48,075 nucleotides of DNA from a virus: positions 1-48,075 of IMG/VR virus record IMGVR_UViG_3300025789_000058; one strand, written 5' to 3'. Positions 24,841 to 33,507 of this stretch are shown in pieces. The stretch's first letter is position 1; each line of letters opens with the position of its first letter. Position numbers and translations under genes: made by a program. The notes under the pieces are model-generated. The model saw nothing but the letters and a program-made list of their open reading frames with translations. It was not told where the DNA came from and ran no database searches.

Positions 24841-25331
24841 TATATCATATTTATATTTATACCTAGACTATCAGGACTAGTATAGTGTCCTTTTAGTATT
24901 ATTGAATATGAAGATCCATAATTTTCATATCCTGGTCTATAAGCATATTCATTATCTCTGCCCATTATAAGTTGATTCTCATTTACATTATCAATTTGAT
25001 AATAGAGCTCATTATACATAATTACATCACCCACTTCTGGAACTACATTAGCCTCTATAAGATGATCTTTTAAAAATCTAAATTCTATATCTTCAGTATT
25101 ATCTGGACCAAATTCAGTCTGATTAAATTGAAAATCTGATCTTTGCACAAGACAATATATAAGAACTGGTCCAATATAAGTTTTAGCGGAAGATTCTCCA
25201 TATGTATTTACTGGAGTGTCTTTAAGTACAATTTTATAATATCCAATAGACGTAGAAATAATATTTTCCATGTACTCTCTGGAAATTCTTTTCATTGTTC
25301 CTATATCTCTAACTGATCCAAATAATGGCAT
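24840..25331 (-). CDS. Neck protein (gp14-like)
   Basis: 163 residues; T4 gp14 has 256. It begins MPLFGSVRDIGTMKRISREY. Its strongest link to the neck family is VPEVGDVIMYNELYYQIDNV, which matches the gp14 pattern of a strand pair with E-G-D-x-I-Y. It lies in the order 13-14-15, as in T4. The reading overlaps the gp15-like start by one base. Assignment depends on gene order more than on similarity. Confidence 0.55.
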   Translation of the reverse strand: MPLFGSVRDIGTMKRISREYMENIISTSIGYYKIVLKDTPVNTYGESSAKTYIGPVLIYCLVQRSDFQFNQTEFGPDNTEDIEFRFLKDHLIEANVVPEVGDVIMYNELYYQIDNVNENQLIMGRDNEYAYRPGYENYGSSYSIILKGHYTSPDSLGININMI

Positions 25332-25341
25332 ATATTAAATT

Positions 25342-26505
25342 TTATCCTATGTATATCAATAGAGGTACTTGATTTAAAGTATTATTTATAGATTGAGCCT
25401 CTGCTGCTTTTCTTTCTAATTGAGCCTGCCTTGTCATATCATCTAATTCTATTCTCAGTCTCTCTTTTAGTGCCACTTGCGCTGTTTGTCCTTTTTGTAT
25501 TAGATCAGATCCATTTAGACTCATTTCTGATCCAGGATTGCCTATTTGTGTGTACTTACCTCTCACAAGTCCTAGTAATTCAGATGATAGCGCTAAAGTA
25601 TATTCATAAATCCATTGTCTACCTGGGCGATTAATCTGAGAATATGTAATAGTCCCATAAGGTGCTTGAGATGGATTTGCTACTAGATTAGCACTTCCTG
25701 AAAAAGGACTATTTATCATAGGATTTCCAATCTCACTTTTCTTTGAGTATCTTATCCAAAGAGTACTATTTACTTCTGGATTTGGAAATATCTTTAATTT
25801 ATTATTTATTATCTCAAAAGAATACGCACTTCTACGTACTATATTTGACATTTCAATTTCTTGAATTCTTTGAATATCCCAATATATAGGAAATAAAGTA
25901 AAGTTTAGTCCTGGTGAGTAGCTAGCCCAACCAAAATTTTCTGTTGCACCTTGATAATTAATAGATCCTCCTATATATGGATCATAGAATTGATTTATAG
26001 CTGGATTACCAGTATAGTATACTTCTTGAACTACTACTCTGTCTCCAGGTTGAATCCAACCATTAGATATACCAATAGCCTGTAAATCATATATCTGAGA
26101 TCCACTTAATATTGATATAGAGCCAGTGTACCATTCAACATCACCACCAACTCCTGCTGGAGCTCCATAAGTATCAGCTATAGTGATAATATTACTTAGA
26201 TTAGGAACTACTACAGTATTATTTAAATTAGATCCTGTAGGTGAACCCTCTAATGTAAGATAGTTATCTTTTATTTTAGATTGATAAATCTCTAGAGCAT
26301 ATGTTGATACTGCCTCCTCAAAACAAGCAAAAAATTGAGTATCTTGAAGTTCTACATCCATTGTAGGATAACCTAATTTCTTTGCGCAATAATCAGCTAC
26401 TCTTACTGATTCACTTGCAAATGTAGGGTCTAAATCATAGAGTCCAAAAGGCGTGCTTCCTGGTGAAAAAGATGCACTACCTGGCCAGTTTTGTGGGTTA
26501 CTCAT
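25342..26505 (-). CDS. Neck / head completion protein (gp13-like)
   Basis: 387 residues; T4 gp13 has 309. Residues 30-75 (ESVRVADYCAKKLGYPTMDV and FFACFEEAVSTYALEIYQ) are typical of the portal-facing helices of gp13-type proteins. The C-terminus has the charged helix seen in this family (GQTAQVALKERLRIELDDMT). The middle is beta-rich with W and Y. It joins the portal vertex to the tail. A promoter-like motif lies 17 bases upstream of the ATG. Confidence 0.75.
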   Translation of the reverse strand: MSNPQNWPGSASFSPGSTPFGLYDLDPTFASESVRVADYCAKKLGYPTMDVELQDTQFFACFEEAVSTYALEIYQSKIKDNYLTLEGSPTGSNLNNTVVVPNLSNIITIADTYGAPAGVGGDVEWYTGSISILSGSQIYDLQAIGISNGWIQPGDRVVVQEVYYTGNPAINQFYDPYIGGSINYQGATENFGWASYSPGLNFTLFPIYWDIQRIQEIEMSNIVRRSAYSFEIINNKLKIFPNPEVNSTLWIRYSKKSEIGNPMINSPFSGSANLVANPSQAPYGTITYSQINRPGRQWIYEYTLALSSELLGLVRGKYTQIGNPGSEMSLNGSDLIQKGQTAQVALKERLRIELDDMTRQAQLERKAAEAQSINNTLNQVPLLIYIG

Positions 26506-26522
26506 CTAAAGAATTATTTAAT

Positions 26523-26530
26523 AATAAATA
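26523..26530 (-). promoter_or_regulatory. Putative late-promoter motif upstream of neck/fibre operon
   Basis: Plus-strand AATAAATATCA, 17 bases before the gp13-like start. It would drive gp13, gp14, gp15 and the fibre genes. Confidence 0.4.
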
Positions 26531-26538
26531 TCAATATA

Positions 26539-27216
26539 TTAAACTCTGTAGTCTAAATATATTTTTGTGATTTTGTCTACTAGATCATGACGGTGATTGG
26601 TTTTCAAAGTAATAATTTTTACTATGCCTTCATCTTCAAGAGTCTTAAAGAATCCAAATCCACTATCTGTTTTATTTGGAAGATCGCACTGAGACATATC
26701 TCCTGTAATTATCATCTTTGAATTTTTACCTAGTCTACTTAGCGCAGTATAAACTTGAGATAATTTTGCATTTTGAAATTCATCTAATATGACTACTGAA
26801 TTATTTAATGTCATACCTCTCATAAATGCAAGTGGTAATATACTTATAATTCCATCTCTTAATAAATTATCAATTTTTTCTTTATTATAGAGATTATACA
26901 TATTATCTATAATTGGGGTAGTAAGCCCTATTAATTTTTCAGATACTCCACCAGGTAAAGCTCCAAGTTTTTCATTTTCAGTATATACAAATGGTCGTGC
27001 TACGTAAATCCTCTCAACTTCTTTTTTAAAAAGTAAATCTAGTCCTACATTACACGCTAATAAAGTTTTAGATGAACCAGCTGCGCCTTTTAGTACTGTT
27101 ATATCATGTGCTAATATTTGTTCTTTTGCTGCCTTTTGTTCTTCATTTAATTGGATTTGAAATTTTATAGGACCTTTAGGTCTTCTCTTTTCTGAAACTG
27201 TCTGATCTTGACTCAT
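26539..27216 (-). CDS. phoH: PhoH-like ATPase
   Basis: 225 residues. Walker A is GAAGSSKT at 44-51, and Walker B VVILDEFQNA is followed by ITGDMSQCDLPN, both typical of the PhoH family. The MRGMTLNNS segment and the NHRHDLV motif near the end also fit. PhoH-like proteins are common in phages; they are thought to bind ATP and affect RNA or phosphate-stress metabolism, but the phage role is unsettled. It sits between head and neck genes, has its own promoter-like motif, and follows a terminator, so it may be transcribed separately. Confidence 0.93.
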   Translation of the reverse strand: MSQDQTVSEKRRPKGPIKFQIQLNEEQKAAKEQILAHDITVLKGAAGSSKTLLACNVGLDLLFKKEVERIYVARPFVYTENEKLGALPGGVSEKLIGLTTPIIDNMYNLYNKEKIDNLLRDGIISILPLAFMRGMTLNNSVVILDEFQNAKLSQVYTALSRLGKNSKMIITGDMSQCDLPNKTDSGFGFFKTLEDEGIVKIITLKTNHRHDLVDKITKIYLDYRV

Positions 27217-27253
27217 ATTTACATTTTAAGAAATTAAATTAAACTCTCTTTTA

Positions 27254-27261
27254 TATAAATA
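27254..27261 (-). promoter_or_regulatory. Putative late-promoter motif upstream of phoH-like gene
   Basis: Plus-strand TATAAATATC, 37 bases before the ATG and just downstream (in transcription) of the terminator at 27287-27308. Confidence 0.4.
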
Positions 27262-27286
27262 TCTCATTATTATTATAAACATAAAA

Positions 27287-27308
27287 AAACCCAGTAGAAA
27301 CTGGGTTT
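27287..27308 (-). terminator. Rho-independent terminator after major capsid gene
   Basis: AAACCCAGT (27287-27295) pairs perfectly with ACTGGGTTT (27300-27308) around a 4-base loop. On the minus strand the stem is followed by a T run, and on the plus strand also by T5. It lies 28 bases after the capsid gene stop and before the PhoH promoter-like motif. Confidence 0.93.
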
Positions 27309-27335
27309 TTCTTTTATCTATTTTAACACTTAAAC

Positions 27336-29048
27336 TTAAACAATATTCAAGTCAGATACGAACAAGTTCGCATAGTATTCGGGACGAACCATTGTCATAG
27401 CGTAACGAGTCATAATGCCTTTTCTTGGAGTAAAGGTGTTAGGATCGTATACCAGAGGAGTCATGATCAATGGAACATATGGGGCATATACAGCACCACA
27501 CTCCAGGAATTGATTACCTCTAAAGCCCATCAGAATTACGTTCTCAGTCATGTATGGGTTTTTGTAAACCTTATAACGACTATTAAGAGCACCAATCTTC
27601 TGTACACCGAAAGCATACTTCATTGTGTCTGCTGCGCCATCAGTATCAGCTGCAAATCCTGGAATAGTTTCAAGGATAGTGGCTACTGCTGGAGAACATA
27701 CTAGGAAGTTTGCACCGCCACGCATTGTTTTCTGGTGGATGATATTAGAAAGCTTCTGCATCTTAATACCAATAGTCTGGAACCAAGTCATCTGAGTATA
27801 GTATACTCCACTTGTATTTGCAACAAATGCTGTACCAGTAGAGTTGATCTGATTACCAATCTTAGCTGACCAGTAGTCAACAGTTGGCGCCTTTTGAATC
27901 AGCATATCAAGAACTTCAAGATCAATTTCAAGAGTAATATACTCAGAAAGTAGACCAGTCAATTCAGCTTCAGCATCCAGAGAATGGTAAGCATTCAGAT
28001 CTTCTGCAAATTCTGGAGTCCATTGTGCTTTCAATTTACGAGTCTTTGCAGAGATAGTTTGGCTAACCATCTGAACGTTAACTTCAGGAATTGAAATAGA
28101 ACTAGGAGAATAAGCATTTGGTACAGATGGAGTACTTGTACGATCTTCAAAATCACCTATTGCGTTAAAGTCAGTCTGCTTATTATAGTATACAGTCATT
28201 AAGCTACCAGTCAGTAGGTTATTTGTTGCTGTAGGGAAAGTAGAAGAGCCACTTACAATTATAAAAGACAATGTATCTGTAATATTATTGTAAGAAGTAA
28301 ACTGATTTGCACTTGTAGTAGGATTTACTGTAGTTGCAAGACCAGCTACTGCACCAGTAATTTCAAAAGCACGAACACCGTACTGATTTAAATAAGGGAA
28401 TAATGTTGCACTAGCATTTGCAAAGTTTACAATTGCAACTGCGCCTGCAGCAACAGATGCAGAATAGTTTGCATCAAAATTAAGGTTTGCCCAAGAAACT
28501 TGAGAACCAGTCAATACTGAAGAGGCTGTATAGCTTGCACTAAATAAGTTTAATGAATACCCAAAAGTACCAGCGCCATAAAGACCACCTGTATTTGAGT
28601 TACCAAAATCCTTAGCATCTTTTGTACCATATACTGAGCCTCCTTGTGTAAAGCCAGGGTTACCAGCAGTACCATATTGGAAATCCAGATAGAATACTAG
28701 ACCAGCAGGCAGATTCATTGGCTGCACAGATACGAATTCTTTTGATGCTAATTGACCAAAGATTTTACGTACCAGTGGAAGAGCCACGCCAGCCCACTGT
28801 TCACCAGCGCCTGCTGTGAAAGTAGCACCTGAACCCGCAGAAGAGTTACCGCTTGATGTAGAAGTTTCAACTACAAGTTGCTTGGTTTGGTTTTCAAGAA
28901 TTTGCGCCATTGTGCGCTGATCATTTTCATTCAGGTTTTTCAATAGACCTGATTTAGCCCATTTCTTAACGAGCTTTTGAGATACCGCAAACTGAGTACC
29001 ATATGAACTCTGAGCGGTTTCTGTAAGTAGTGAATTTACTAAACTCAT
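27336..29048 (-). CDS. Major capsid protein (gp23-like)
   Basis: 570 residues; T4 gp23 has 521. It shows the HK97-type family pattern: an N-terminal propeptide region with LLTE at 7-10 and ILE at 50-52 as possible prohead-protease sites, then GEQWAGVALPLVRKIFGQ and FVSVQPMNLPAGLVFYLDFQ (T4 has a similar VGVQAMN...PTGLAF stretch). The C-terminal half contains RKLKAQWTPEFAEDLNAYHS, LDAEAELTGLLSEYITLEID and MTMVRPEYYANLFVSD at the end. A Gly/Ala-rich AGSGATFTAG motif at about 71-80 recurs in another head protein here. Codon choice has more C at third positions than most neighbours, as expected of a highly expressed gene. It is cotranscribed with the scaffold gene. Confidence 0.95.
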   Translation of the reverse strand: MSLVNSLLTETAQSSYGTQFAVSQKLVKKWAKSGLLKNLNENDQRTMAQILENQTKQLVVETSTSSGNSSAGSGATFTAGAGEQWAGVALPLVRKIFGQLASKEFVSVQPMNLPAGLVFYLDFQYGTAGNPGFTQGGSVYGTKDAKDFGNSNTGGLYGAGTFGYSLNLFSASYTASSVLTGSQVSWANLNFDANYSASVAAGAVAIVNFANASATLFPYLNQYGVRAFEITGAVAGLATTVNPTTSANQFTSYNNITDTLSFIIVSGSSTFPTATNNLLTGSLMTVYYNKQTDFNAIGDFEDRTSTPSVPNAYSPSSISIPEVNVQMVSQTISAKTRKLKAQWTPEFAEDLNAYHSLDAEAELTGLLSEYITLEIDLEVLDMLIQKAPTVDYWSAKIGNQINSTGTAFVANTSGVYYTQMTWFQTIGIKMQKLSNIIHQKTMRGGANFLVCSPAVATILETIPGFAADTDGAADTMKYAFGVQKIGALNSRYKVYKNPYMTENVILMGFRGNQFLECGAVYAPYVPLIMTPLVYDPNTFTPRKGIMTRYAMTMVRPEYYANLFVSDLNIV

Positions 29049-29080
29049 GTTTTTTTATTTTTGTTTTTAAATTAATTTGA

Positions 29081-30181
29081 TTAAAGTCCTGCTAATTTTT
29101 GCATTCTTGCTACAAAAGAGTCAGATTCAACTGTGTTTATTTTTGGAGCATTTCCTGCTGGCTTTGAAGCAAAACCATATGATTCTTTAAGTTGTGCTTT
29201 TGGAGTAGCTACTACTGCTTCATTAAGAGTTGCATATACATTCTTAACTTCTTTTACTGTAGTTGCTCTATCAAATGCATTTAAAACCTTTACTTTTTGG
29301 CTTTCAGTAAGAGATTTAGTTTTGAAGATCTTATTAACATAAAGAAGTTTTGCATTTAGAAGATTTATTTCATTAAGCTCTTTTTGCATTTTCTTGATTG
29401 CTTTCTTAGCCTCTTCAAGTTCTTCAGCTTTAATTTTGTAGTCAGTTTCTTTTTCTGATGCCTTTACTGCTGCGCCTTTAGCACCTGCTACTTTTGTTTT
29501 TTTAGCTTCATCCATTTCTTCTTCTTCACCTTCTTCTTCAAGTTCTGCTAGAATTTCATCAAGAGAAACTTCTGAATCATCTGACATTTCTGGAGCTTCA
29601 TCACCATCTGGTTCTGCATGTGTGCCAGCCATAGCTGATTTAATTGCATCTACAAGATCACCAAGTGTAATATCAACTACTTTAGTCTCTTGTTCAGGCT
29701 CTTGACCATCTTCTTCTTCCTCCTCATCTTCTTCTTTAGCCTCATCCATTTCATAAGACTCGTCTAATTCATCCTCTTCTTGATCTTCTTCGCCATCTTC
29801 GTCCATTGAACTAAGTTCATCTAAGATTTCATCTAGACTATCTTCATCCATCTCTTCTTCATGATGCATTTCATCCATTTCGTCCATTTCTTCTTCTTCA
29901 TTTTCTTCCATCTCATCATATTCTTCTTCAAGGTCTTCTATTTCACCTTTAGGAGCTTTAGCTGGAGCATATCCTGCTTCATGACTACGAGATGATTTCT
30001 TTGTGTGAACAATATGTTCGCCTTCTTCCATTTCATCCATTTCAGATTCTACGATAGACTTACGAAGCATAGCCTTAATTTTTGGCTCAAAAGCCTCATG
30101 AATTGTTGCTTTTGCATTTGCTATAGCACTTTCTCTTACGGCTTTAGCATCAGCAATTGCTTGTGTGTAAATACTTTCCAT
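29081..30181 (-). CDS. Prohead scaffolding core protein (gp22-like)
   Basis: 366 residues; T4 gp22 has 269. Residues 50-225 are extremely acidic with long runs of E, D and M. The first 45 residues form an Ala-rich helix. The C-terminus has the family's LTESQKVKVLNAF, matching T4 gp22's LTESQKEKV, followed by a helix with TLNEAV. Such proteins build the inner core around which the capsid assembles and are then cut by the protease. It is transcribed after a terminator-promoter gap and directly precedes the capsid gene by 32 bases, so the two probably share a high-level transcript. Confidence 0.88.
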   Translation of the reverse strand: MESIYTQAIADAKAVRESAIANAKATIHEAFEPKIKAMLRKSIVESEMDEMEEGEHIVHTKKSSRSHEAGYAPAKAPKGEIEDLEEEYDEMEENEEEEMDEMDEMHHEEEMDEDSLDEILDELSSMDEDGEEDQEEDELDESYEMDEAKEEDEEEEEDGQEPEQETKVVDITLGDLVDAIKSAMAGTHAEPDGDEAPEMSDDSEVSLDEILAELEEEGEEEEMDEAKKTKVAGAKGAAVKASEKETDYKIKAEELEEAKKAIKKMQKELNEINLLNAKLLYVNKIFKTKSLTESQKVKVLNAFDRATTVKEVKNVYATLNEAVVATPKAQLKESYGFASKPAGNAPKINTVESDSFVARMQKLAGL

Positions 30182-30288
30182 ACTCTTTTAAAGTTTTTTT
30201 TGGTATTTTTCTAATTGCTCATTGGTAGGATGTGGAGCAATATACGGAAATTGATTATTAGTGTCATATTAGAAATAACACATCTGAT

Positions 30289-30296
30289 CATAAATA
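30289..30296 (-). promoter_or_regulatory. Putative late-promoter motif upstream of scaffold and capsid genes
   Basis: Plus-strand CATAAATATCAC (GTGATATTTATG on the coding strand). It lies between the terminator at 30317-30348 and the scaffold start, giving a leader of about 100 bases. Confidence 0.45.
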
Positions 30297-30316
30297 TCAC
30301 ACTTTTGGCGAAAACA

Positions 30317-30348
30317 AAAAAAAATGCGCAAAAATAGCACATTTTTTT
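30317..30348 (-). terminator. Rho-independent-like terminator after protease gene
   Basis: Plus-strand run of A ending ATGCGC (to 30329) pairs with GCACAT and a run of T (30337-30348) around a 7-base loop; one pair is a G-U wobble on the minus-strand RNA. It lies about 20 bases past the protease stop. The long A/T arms mean it could terminate in both directions. Confidence 0.7.
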
Positions 30349-30368
30349 AAAATATTTTTATTTTTTAT

Positions 30369-30998
30369 TTATTTTATGCAACAAACGCCGCTTTGCACAC
30401 ATATTATATCTCTTATAAGACTATGAGCTCTGCTGTATTTATCTTCTTTTACTAAATATTGTACTGATTCTCTTAAACCAGTTTGTAATTCAGGTTTCAT
30501 ATAACTGCCAAAATTACTAGGCGTGCTTACAAAATCCCAACATATAAGATCTAAATCATCTTCTACTTGCACAAGACCTTCTCCTATTTGAGTTACAGAT
30601 CCTAATGCTCTTGAAGAAATACCAACGCTTAAATTTCTATTAAATAATTTCATTAGTATTTCTCCAGAAGGTGTATCTAATATTTCTACTCTGCCATAAA
30701 GATCTTTACCTTCCCACCATATTTCTAATATAATATGACTTACATTTTTTAAGTTTATTATAGTAGTATCTGGATGGTCTAATTCTCCAAATGATCTATT
30801 CTCTTTAATTGGACCTTCTGCATATCTTTTAGCCTGTTCTTTTAATATCTCAAAAGGATATATTCTTTTATTTGCATTGGGTATATCTGCTGAAGATAAT
30901 TTACCTACTACTATCATAGCACCACCATTACGCATACCCTCTTTAAGCATGCCAATTGGTTTAAATAATGAATAGTCTATAAGAAGCTGTTTGTTCAT
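30369..30998 (-). CDS. Prohead maturation protease (gp21-like)
   Basis: 209 residues, the size of T4 gp21 (212). The catalytic His is in SFGELDHPDTT (H75), the catalytic Ser in SVGISSRALGS (S128 or S129), and the third region LICWDFVSTPS is conserved. The fold is a herpesvirus-assemblin-like serine protease. It cuts scaffold, capsid and packaged proteins after (L/I)-x-E. Its own N-terminus has MLKE at 17-20, a possible autocleavage site. It overlaps nothing, begins 3 bases after the 505-residue gene, and precedes a terminator. Confidence 0.92.
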   Translation of the reverse strand: MNKQLLIDYSLFKPIGMLKEGMRNGGAMIVVGKLSSADIPNANKRIYPFEILKEQAKRYAEGPIKENRSFGELDHPDTTIINLKNVSHIILEIWWEGKDLYGRVEILDTPSGEILMKLFNRNLSVGISSRALGSVTQIGEGLVQVEDDLDLICWDFVSTPSNFGSYMKPELQTGLRESVQYLVKEDKYSRAHSLIRDIICVQSGVCCIK

Positions 30999-31001
30999 TT
31001 A

Positions 31002-32519
31002 TTATATATTTACTATATCGCCTTTGTCTATTGCAGTATTAGCTGAATTCTTTTGATTTTGATTCAGTCGAGAATTACTTGCTATTTTTTGTTTAAGCGC
31101 TTGTTTATTTGAAGATGTAGGTATTAAAGTGTCCTCTTCCACCTTCTTTTTTTTCTTCTTAAGAAACTCCACTACTTTCTTTATAATAGCGTCTTTTTTC
31201 TCATCTGAATTTGAAGTTTTATTTTCTTCTTTCTTTGATACTGGAGAAATATGATTTATAGACTTTTGTCCTTTATCAGCAATATGATTTATTACATTTA
31301 GTTGATAATCATGAGTATCTCCATTTTCAAGTTCTACAGTTAAAGTGCCTCCCATTATATTTTTTATAATACCATGTCCATCAGGAGTCTCTACGCCTTG
31401 ATTAATTCCATATCTCCAATGAGTGTCTTCATTTATTTTTTTTTCTAAAAGACTCTCTATGATAGACTCCATTACTTTATGTTTTTTCTCAGGCTGCTTC
31501 ATTTGTTTCATGCCTTTATGACCTTTAGCATGAGATGACATTTCTTTTACACCTTTTGGTTTGCCCTTTTTATTCTCAGTCTTAGTCTCTTTTGTATTAG
31601 ATTTAATTTTTTCTAGACCTTTAGGTGATTTCATTTGATGGTGTGGATCTTTAAGCTCACTCTTTACTGGCACCATCTTACGTTTTTCATCTTCTTTGCG
31701 CATCTGTTTTGCATTTGATATTATAATATCATCATATGCAGTAGGATCTTTTTTAAGTCTATTGACTACTTTCTCAAGAGTTTTTTGATAAATCTCTTTT
31801 GAAATTTCTGGAAGTTTTGCAAGTTCTGTATTTACTGCTTTATAGACGAGTATAGGATTCATTCTATCAATAGAAAGATATAGCTCTTCTTGAGATTCTT
31901 TTATGATTTTCTTTGGAGATTTGCTTTCTTCTAATCCTTCATATGAACTCCACTTTCCACCATAATCTTTGCTTAAATATCCCGCAATATCTTTTGGAGT
32001 AAGATAACTCATATACGTTTTACCTCCCCAACCATATGGTTTTTTTCCTTTTACTATATCTCCTTCTATCCAACGACTTCCATCTTTATATAAAGAAACT
32101 GTAGTATTTCCATCTGTGAATTCTAAATAATCTGTAGAATCAAAGTCATCTTGATCATCATCTTCAGATTCACTCATTTTTTTAGACTCATTATGTCTAT
32201 CTATCATATCACGATCAGTAAATACATGAGCTCCAGGTCTTTCATGCCCCATTGCCTCTTCTTTACTCATATAGCCAAGTTCTTCAGTATCTCCATCTTG
32301 ATCTTCAATATACCACATTTGCTTATCCTCATATGGATCAAATATAATATTCTCAGCCTCTTTAATCACGCCTTTTTGCTTCAATATTTTGATAGCATCA
32401 TCATATGAAGTTAAATTTGATATCCAAGGCAGATTTTGATCTTTGCGAACTTCTATAAGAAATTTATCTTTTGATATTTCTCCAGCTCTGTGTTTTGCAA
32501 ATAAATTTGCTACTGTCAT
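31002..32519 (-). CDS. Large charged head-region protein of unknown function
   Basis: 505 residues. The start MTVANLFAKHRAGEISKDKF plus NLTSYDDAIKILKQKGVIKE looks like a conserved phage domain, but I cannot name it. Residues 115-140 are acidic, the middle is very Lys-rich, and about residues 365-430 form a small KOW/SH3-like unit (GVETPDGHGIIKNIMGGTLT). A further Lys-rich stretch ends the protein. It lies immediately before the protease gene, where T4 has genes 67 and 68. Several (L/I)-x-E sites, for example in MESIIESLLEKKINED, suggest a core protein that is processed and packaged. That role is inference. Confidence 0.65.
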   Translation of the reverse strand: MTVANLFAKHRAGEISKDKFLIEVRKDQNLPWISNLTSYDDAIKILKQKGVIKEAENIIFDPYEDKQMWYIEDQDGDTEELGYMSKEEAMGHERPGAHVFTDRDMIDRHNESKKMSESEDDDQDDFDSTDYLEFTDGNTTVSLYKDGSRWIEGDIVKGKKPYGWGGKTYMSYLTPKDIAGYLSKDYGGKWSSYEGLEESKSPKKIIKESQEELYLSIDRMNPILVYKAVNTELAKLPEISKEIYQKTLEKVVNRLKKDPTAYDDIIISNAKQMRKEDEKRKMVPVKSELKDPHHQMKSPKGLEKIKSNTKETKTENKKGKPKGVKEMSSHAKGHKGMKQMKQPEKKHKVMESIIESLLEKKINEDTHWRYGINQGVETPDGHGIIKNIMGGTLTVELENGDTHDYQLNVINHIADKGQKSINHISPVSKKEENKTSNSDEKKDAIIKKVVEFLKKKKKKVEEDTLIPTSSNKQALKQKIASNSRLNQNQKNSANTAIDKGDIVNI

Positions 32520-32533
32520 GTTTTATATTTTTT

Positions 32534-32541
32534 TATAAATA
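32534..32541 (-). promoter_or_regulatory. Putative late-promoter motif upstream of 505-residue head gene
   Basis: Plus-strand TATAAATAT, 14 bases before the ATG at 32519. Confidence 0.35.
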
Positions 32542-32547
32542 TAGAGA

Positions 32548-33504
32548 TTATTTTAATTTTTTATGCTTTGCATAAATAGATTTAATCATTTCTGTGATTT
32601 TATCCATTGTCTTTCTGGTGTGAGTCATTTCTTTAAGCTCACTTCTAGAATTAAGTTCTTCTTTTAATTGAGTTAAATACTCCATCATTCTAGATATTTT
32701 ACCTAATTCTTTTCTTACTATACCTACTCCAGTATGATATTGCTCGGCATTATTACGCTCTTTTACTGCCTTTTTAAATCTTGAGTAACTTTCTTGCAAT
32801 TGATCTGATTCATCCCAAAGTGATTTATACTGAAATCCACCTTTTGATGGTCTATTTGGAATTGAAGGTGCTGGAGTGAAACCAAATTTATCTACATCAT
32901 ATATATGCTTACGCTCTCCTGCTGTAAGTTTTGGTTCTTTGTCTTTAGTCTCTTTTATTGGTCTATATTGTGTTGAGTACCCTGTTACAATTTTTCCATC
33001 TTTAGTTTTACCTGCAATTCTTACTCGACTTCCGTCTTTCATTATTCTAGTTATTGTAACCTCATCATATCCATATTTTACCTTATCTCCTACTTTAACT
33101 TCAGAGCCATCGTGTATTTTAGCAGATTTTAATTTTGCAAATATACGATCAGAGTCAGATTTAAACTTTCCTGATTCTTGTGAAGTGTATATATTATCTT
33201 TTTCTGGAGATCTATGATTCTGCGCCTCTTTTTTTATTTTTTTCCCTATTGGCGCAGCATAGGCCATTCCAGGTCCAGGAGTAAATGTAGCACCACTACC
33301 AGCAGTTGCTCCACCACTTGTTGCAGACATTTCATCTAAAGTTATATTATGCTTAGAAAGAAAATCTTGCAGATCTTTAATATTTAATTTTCCAGATTGT
33401 ATTGCCTGTGCTATTGAATTTGAAATATTCCCAATTTCATTTTTAACATCTGTTAGACTTTTTTCTTCTTCTAGAAGATGACTCATCATTGAATGTATAT
33501 CCAT
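32548..33504 (-). CDS. Charged head-region protein with capsid-like Gly/Ala motif
   Basis: 318 residues. It starts MDIHSMMSHLLEEEKSLTD, an amphipathic lead with L-x-E. Residues ~60-90 hold GGATAGSGATFTPGPGMAYA, which shares AGSGATFTxGxG with the capsid protein's N-terminal region. A KOW/SH3-like unit follows (VKVGDKVKYGYDEVTITRIM), and the C-terminus is helical and basic. Function is unknown. It is in the T4 gene 67/68 position, with stop and start of adjacent genes 3-28 bases apart. It may be an inner-core protein, a packaged protein or a capsid accessory. Confidence 0.65.
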   Translation of the reverse strand: MDIHSMMSHLLEEEKSLTDVKNEIGNISNSIAQAIQSGKLNIKDLQDFLSKHNITLDEMSATSGGATAGSGATFTPGPGMAYAAPIGKKIKKEAQNHRSPEKDNIYTSQESGKFKSDSDRIFAKLKSAKIHDGSEVKVGDKVKYGYDEVTITRIMKDGSRVRIAGKTKDGKIVTGYSTQYRPIKETKDKEPKLTAGERKHIYDVDKFGFTPAPSIPNRPSKGGFQYKSLWDESDQLQESYSRFKKAVKERNNAEQYHTGVGIVRKELGKISRMMEYLTQLKEELNSRSELKEMTHTRKTMDKITEMIKSIYAKHKKLK

Positions 33505-33507
33505 ATT

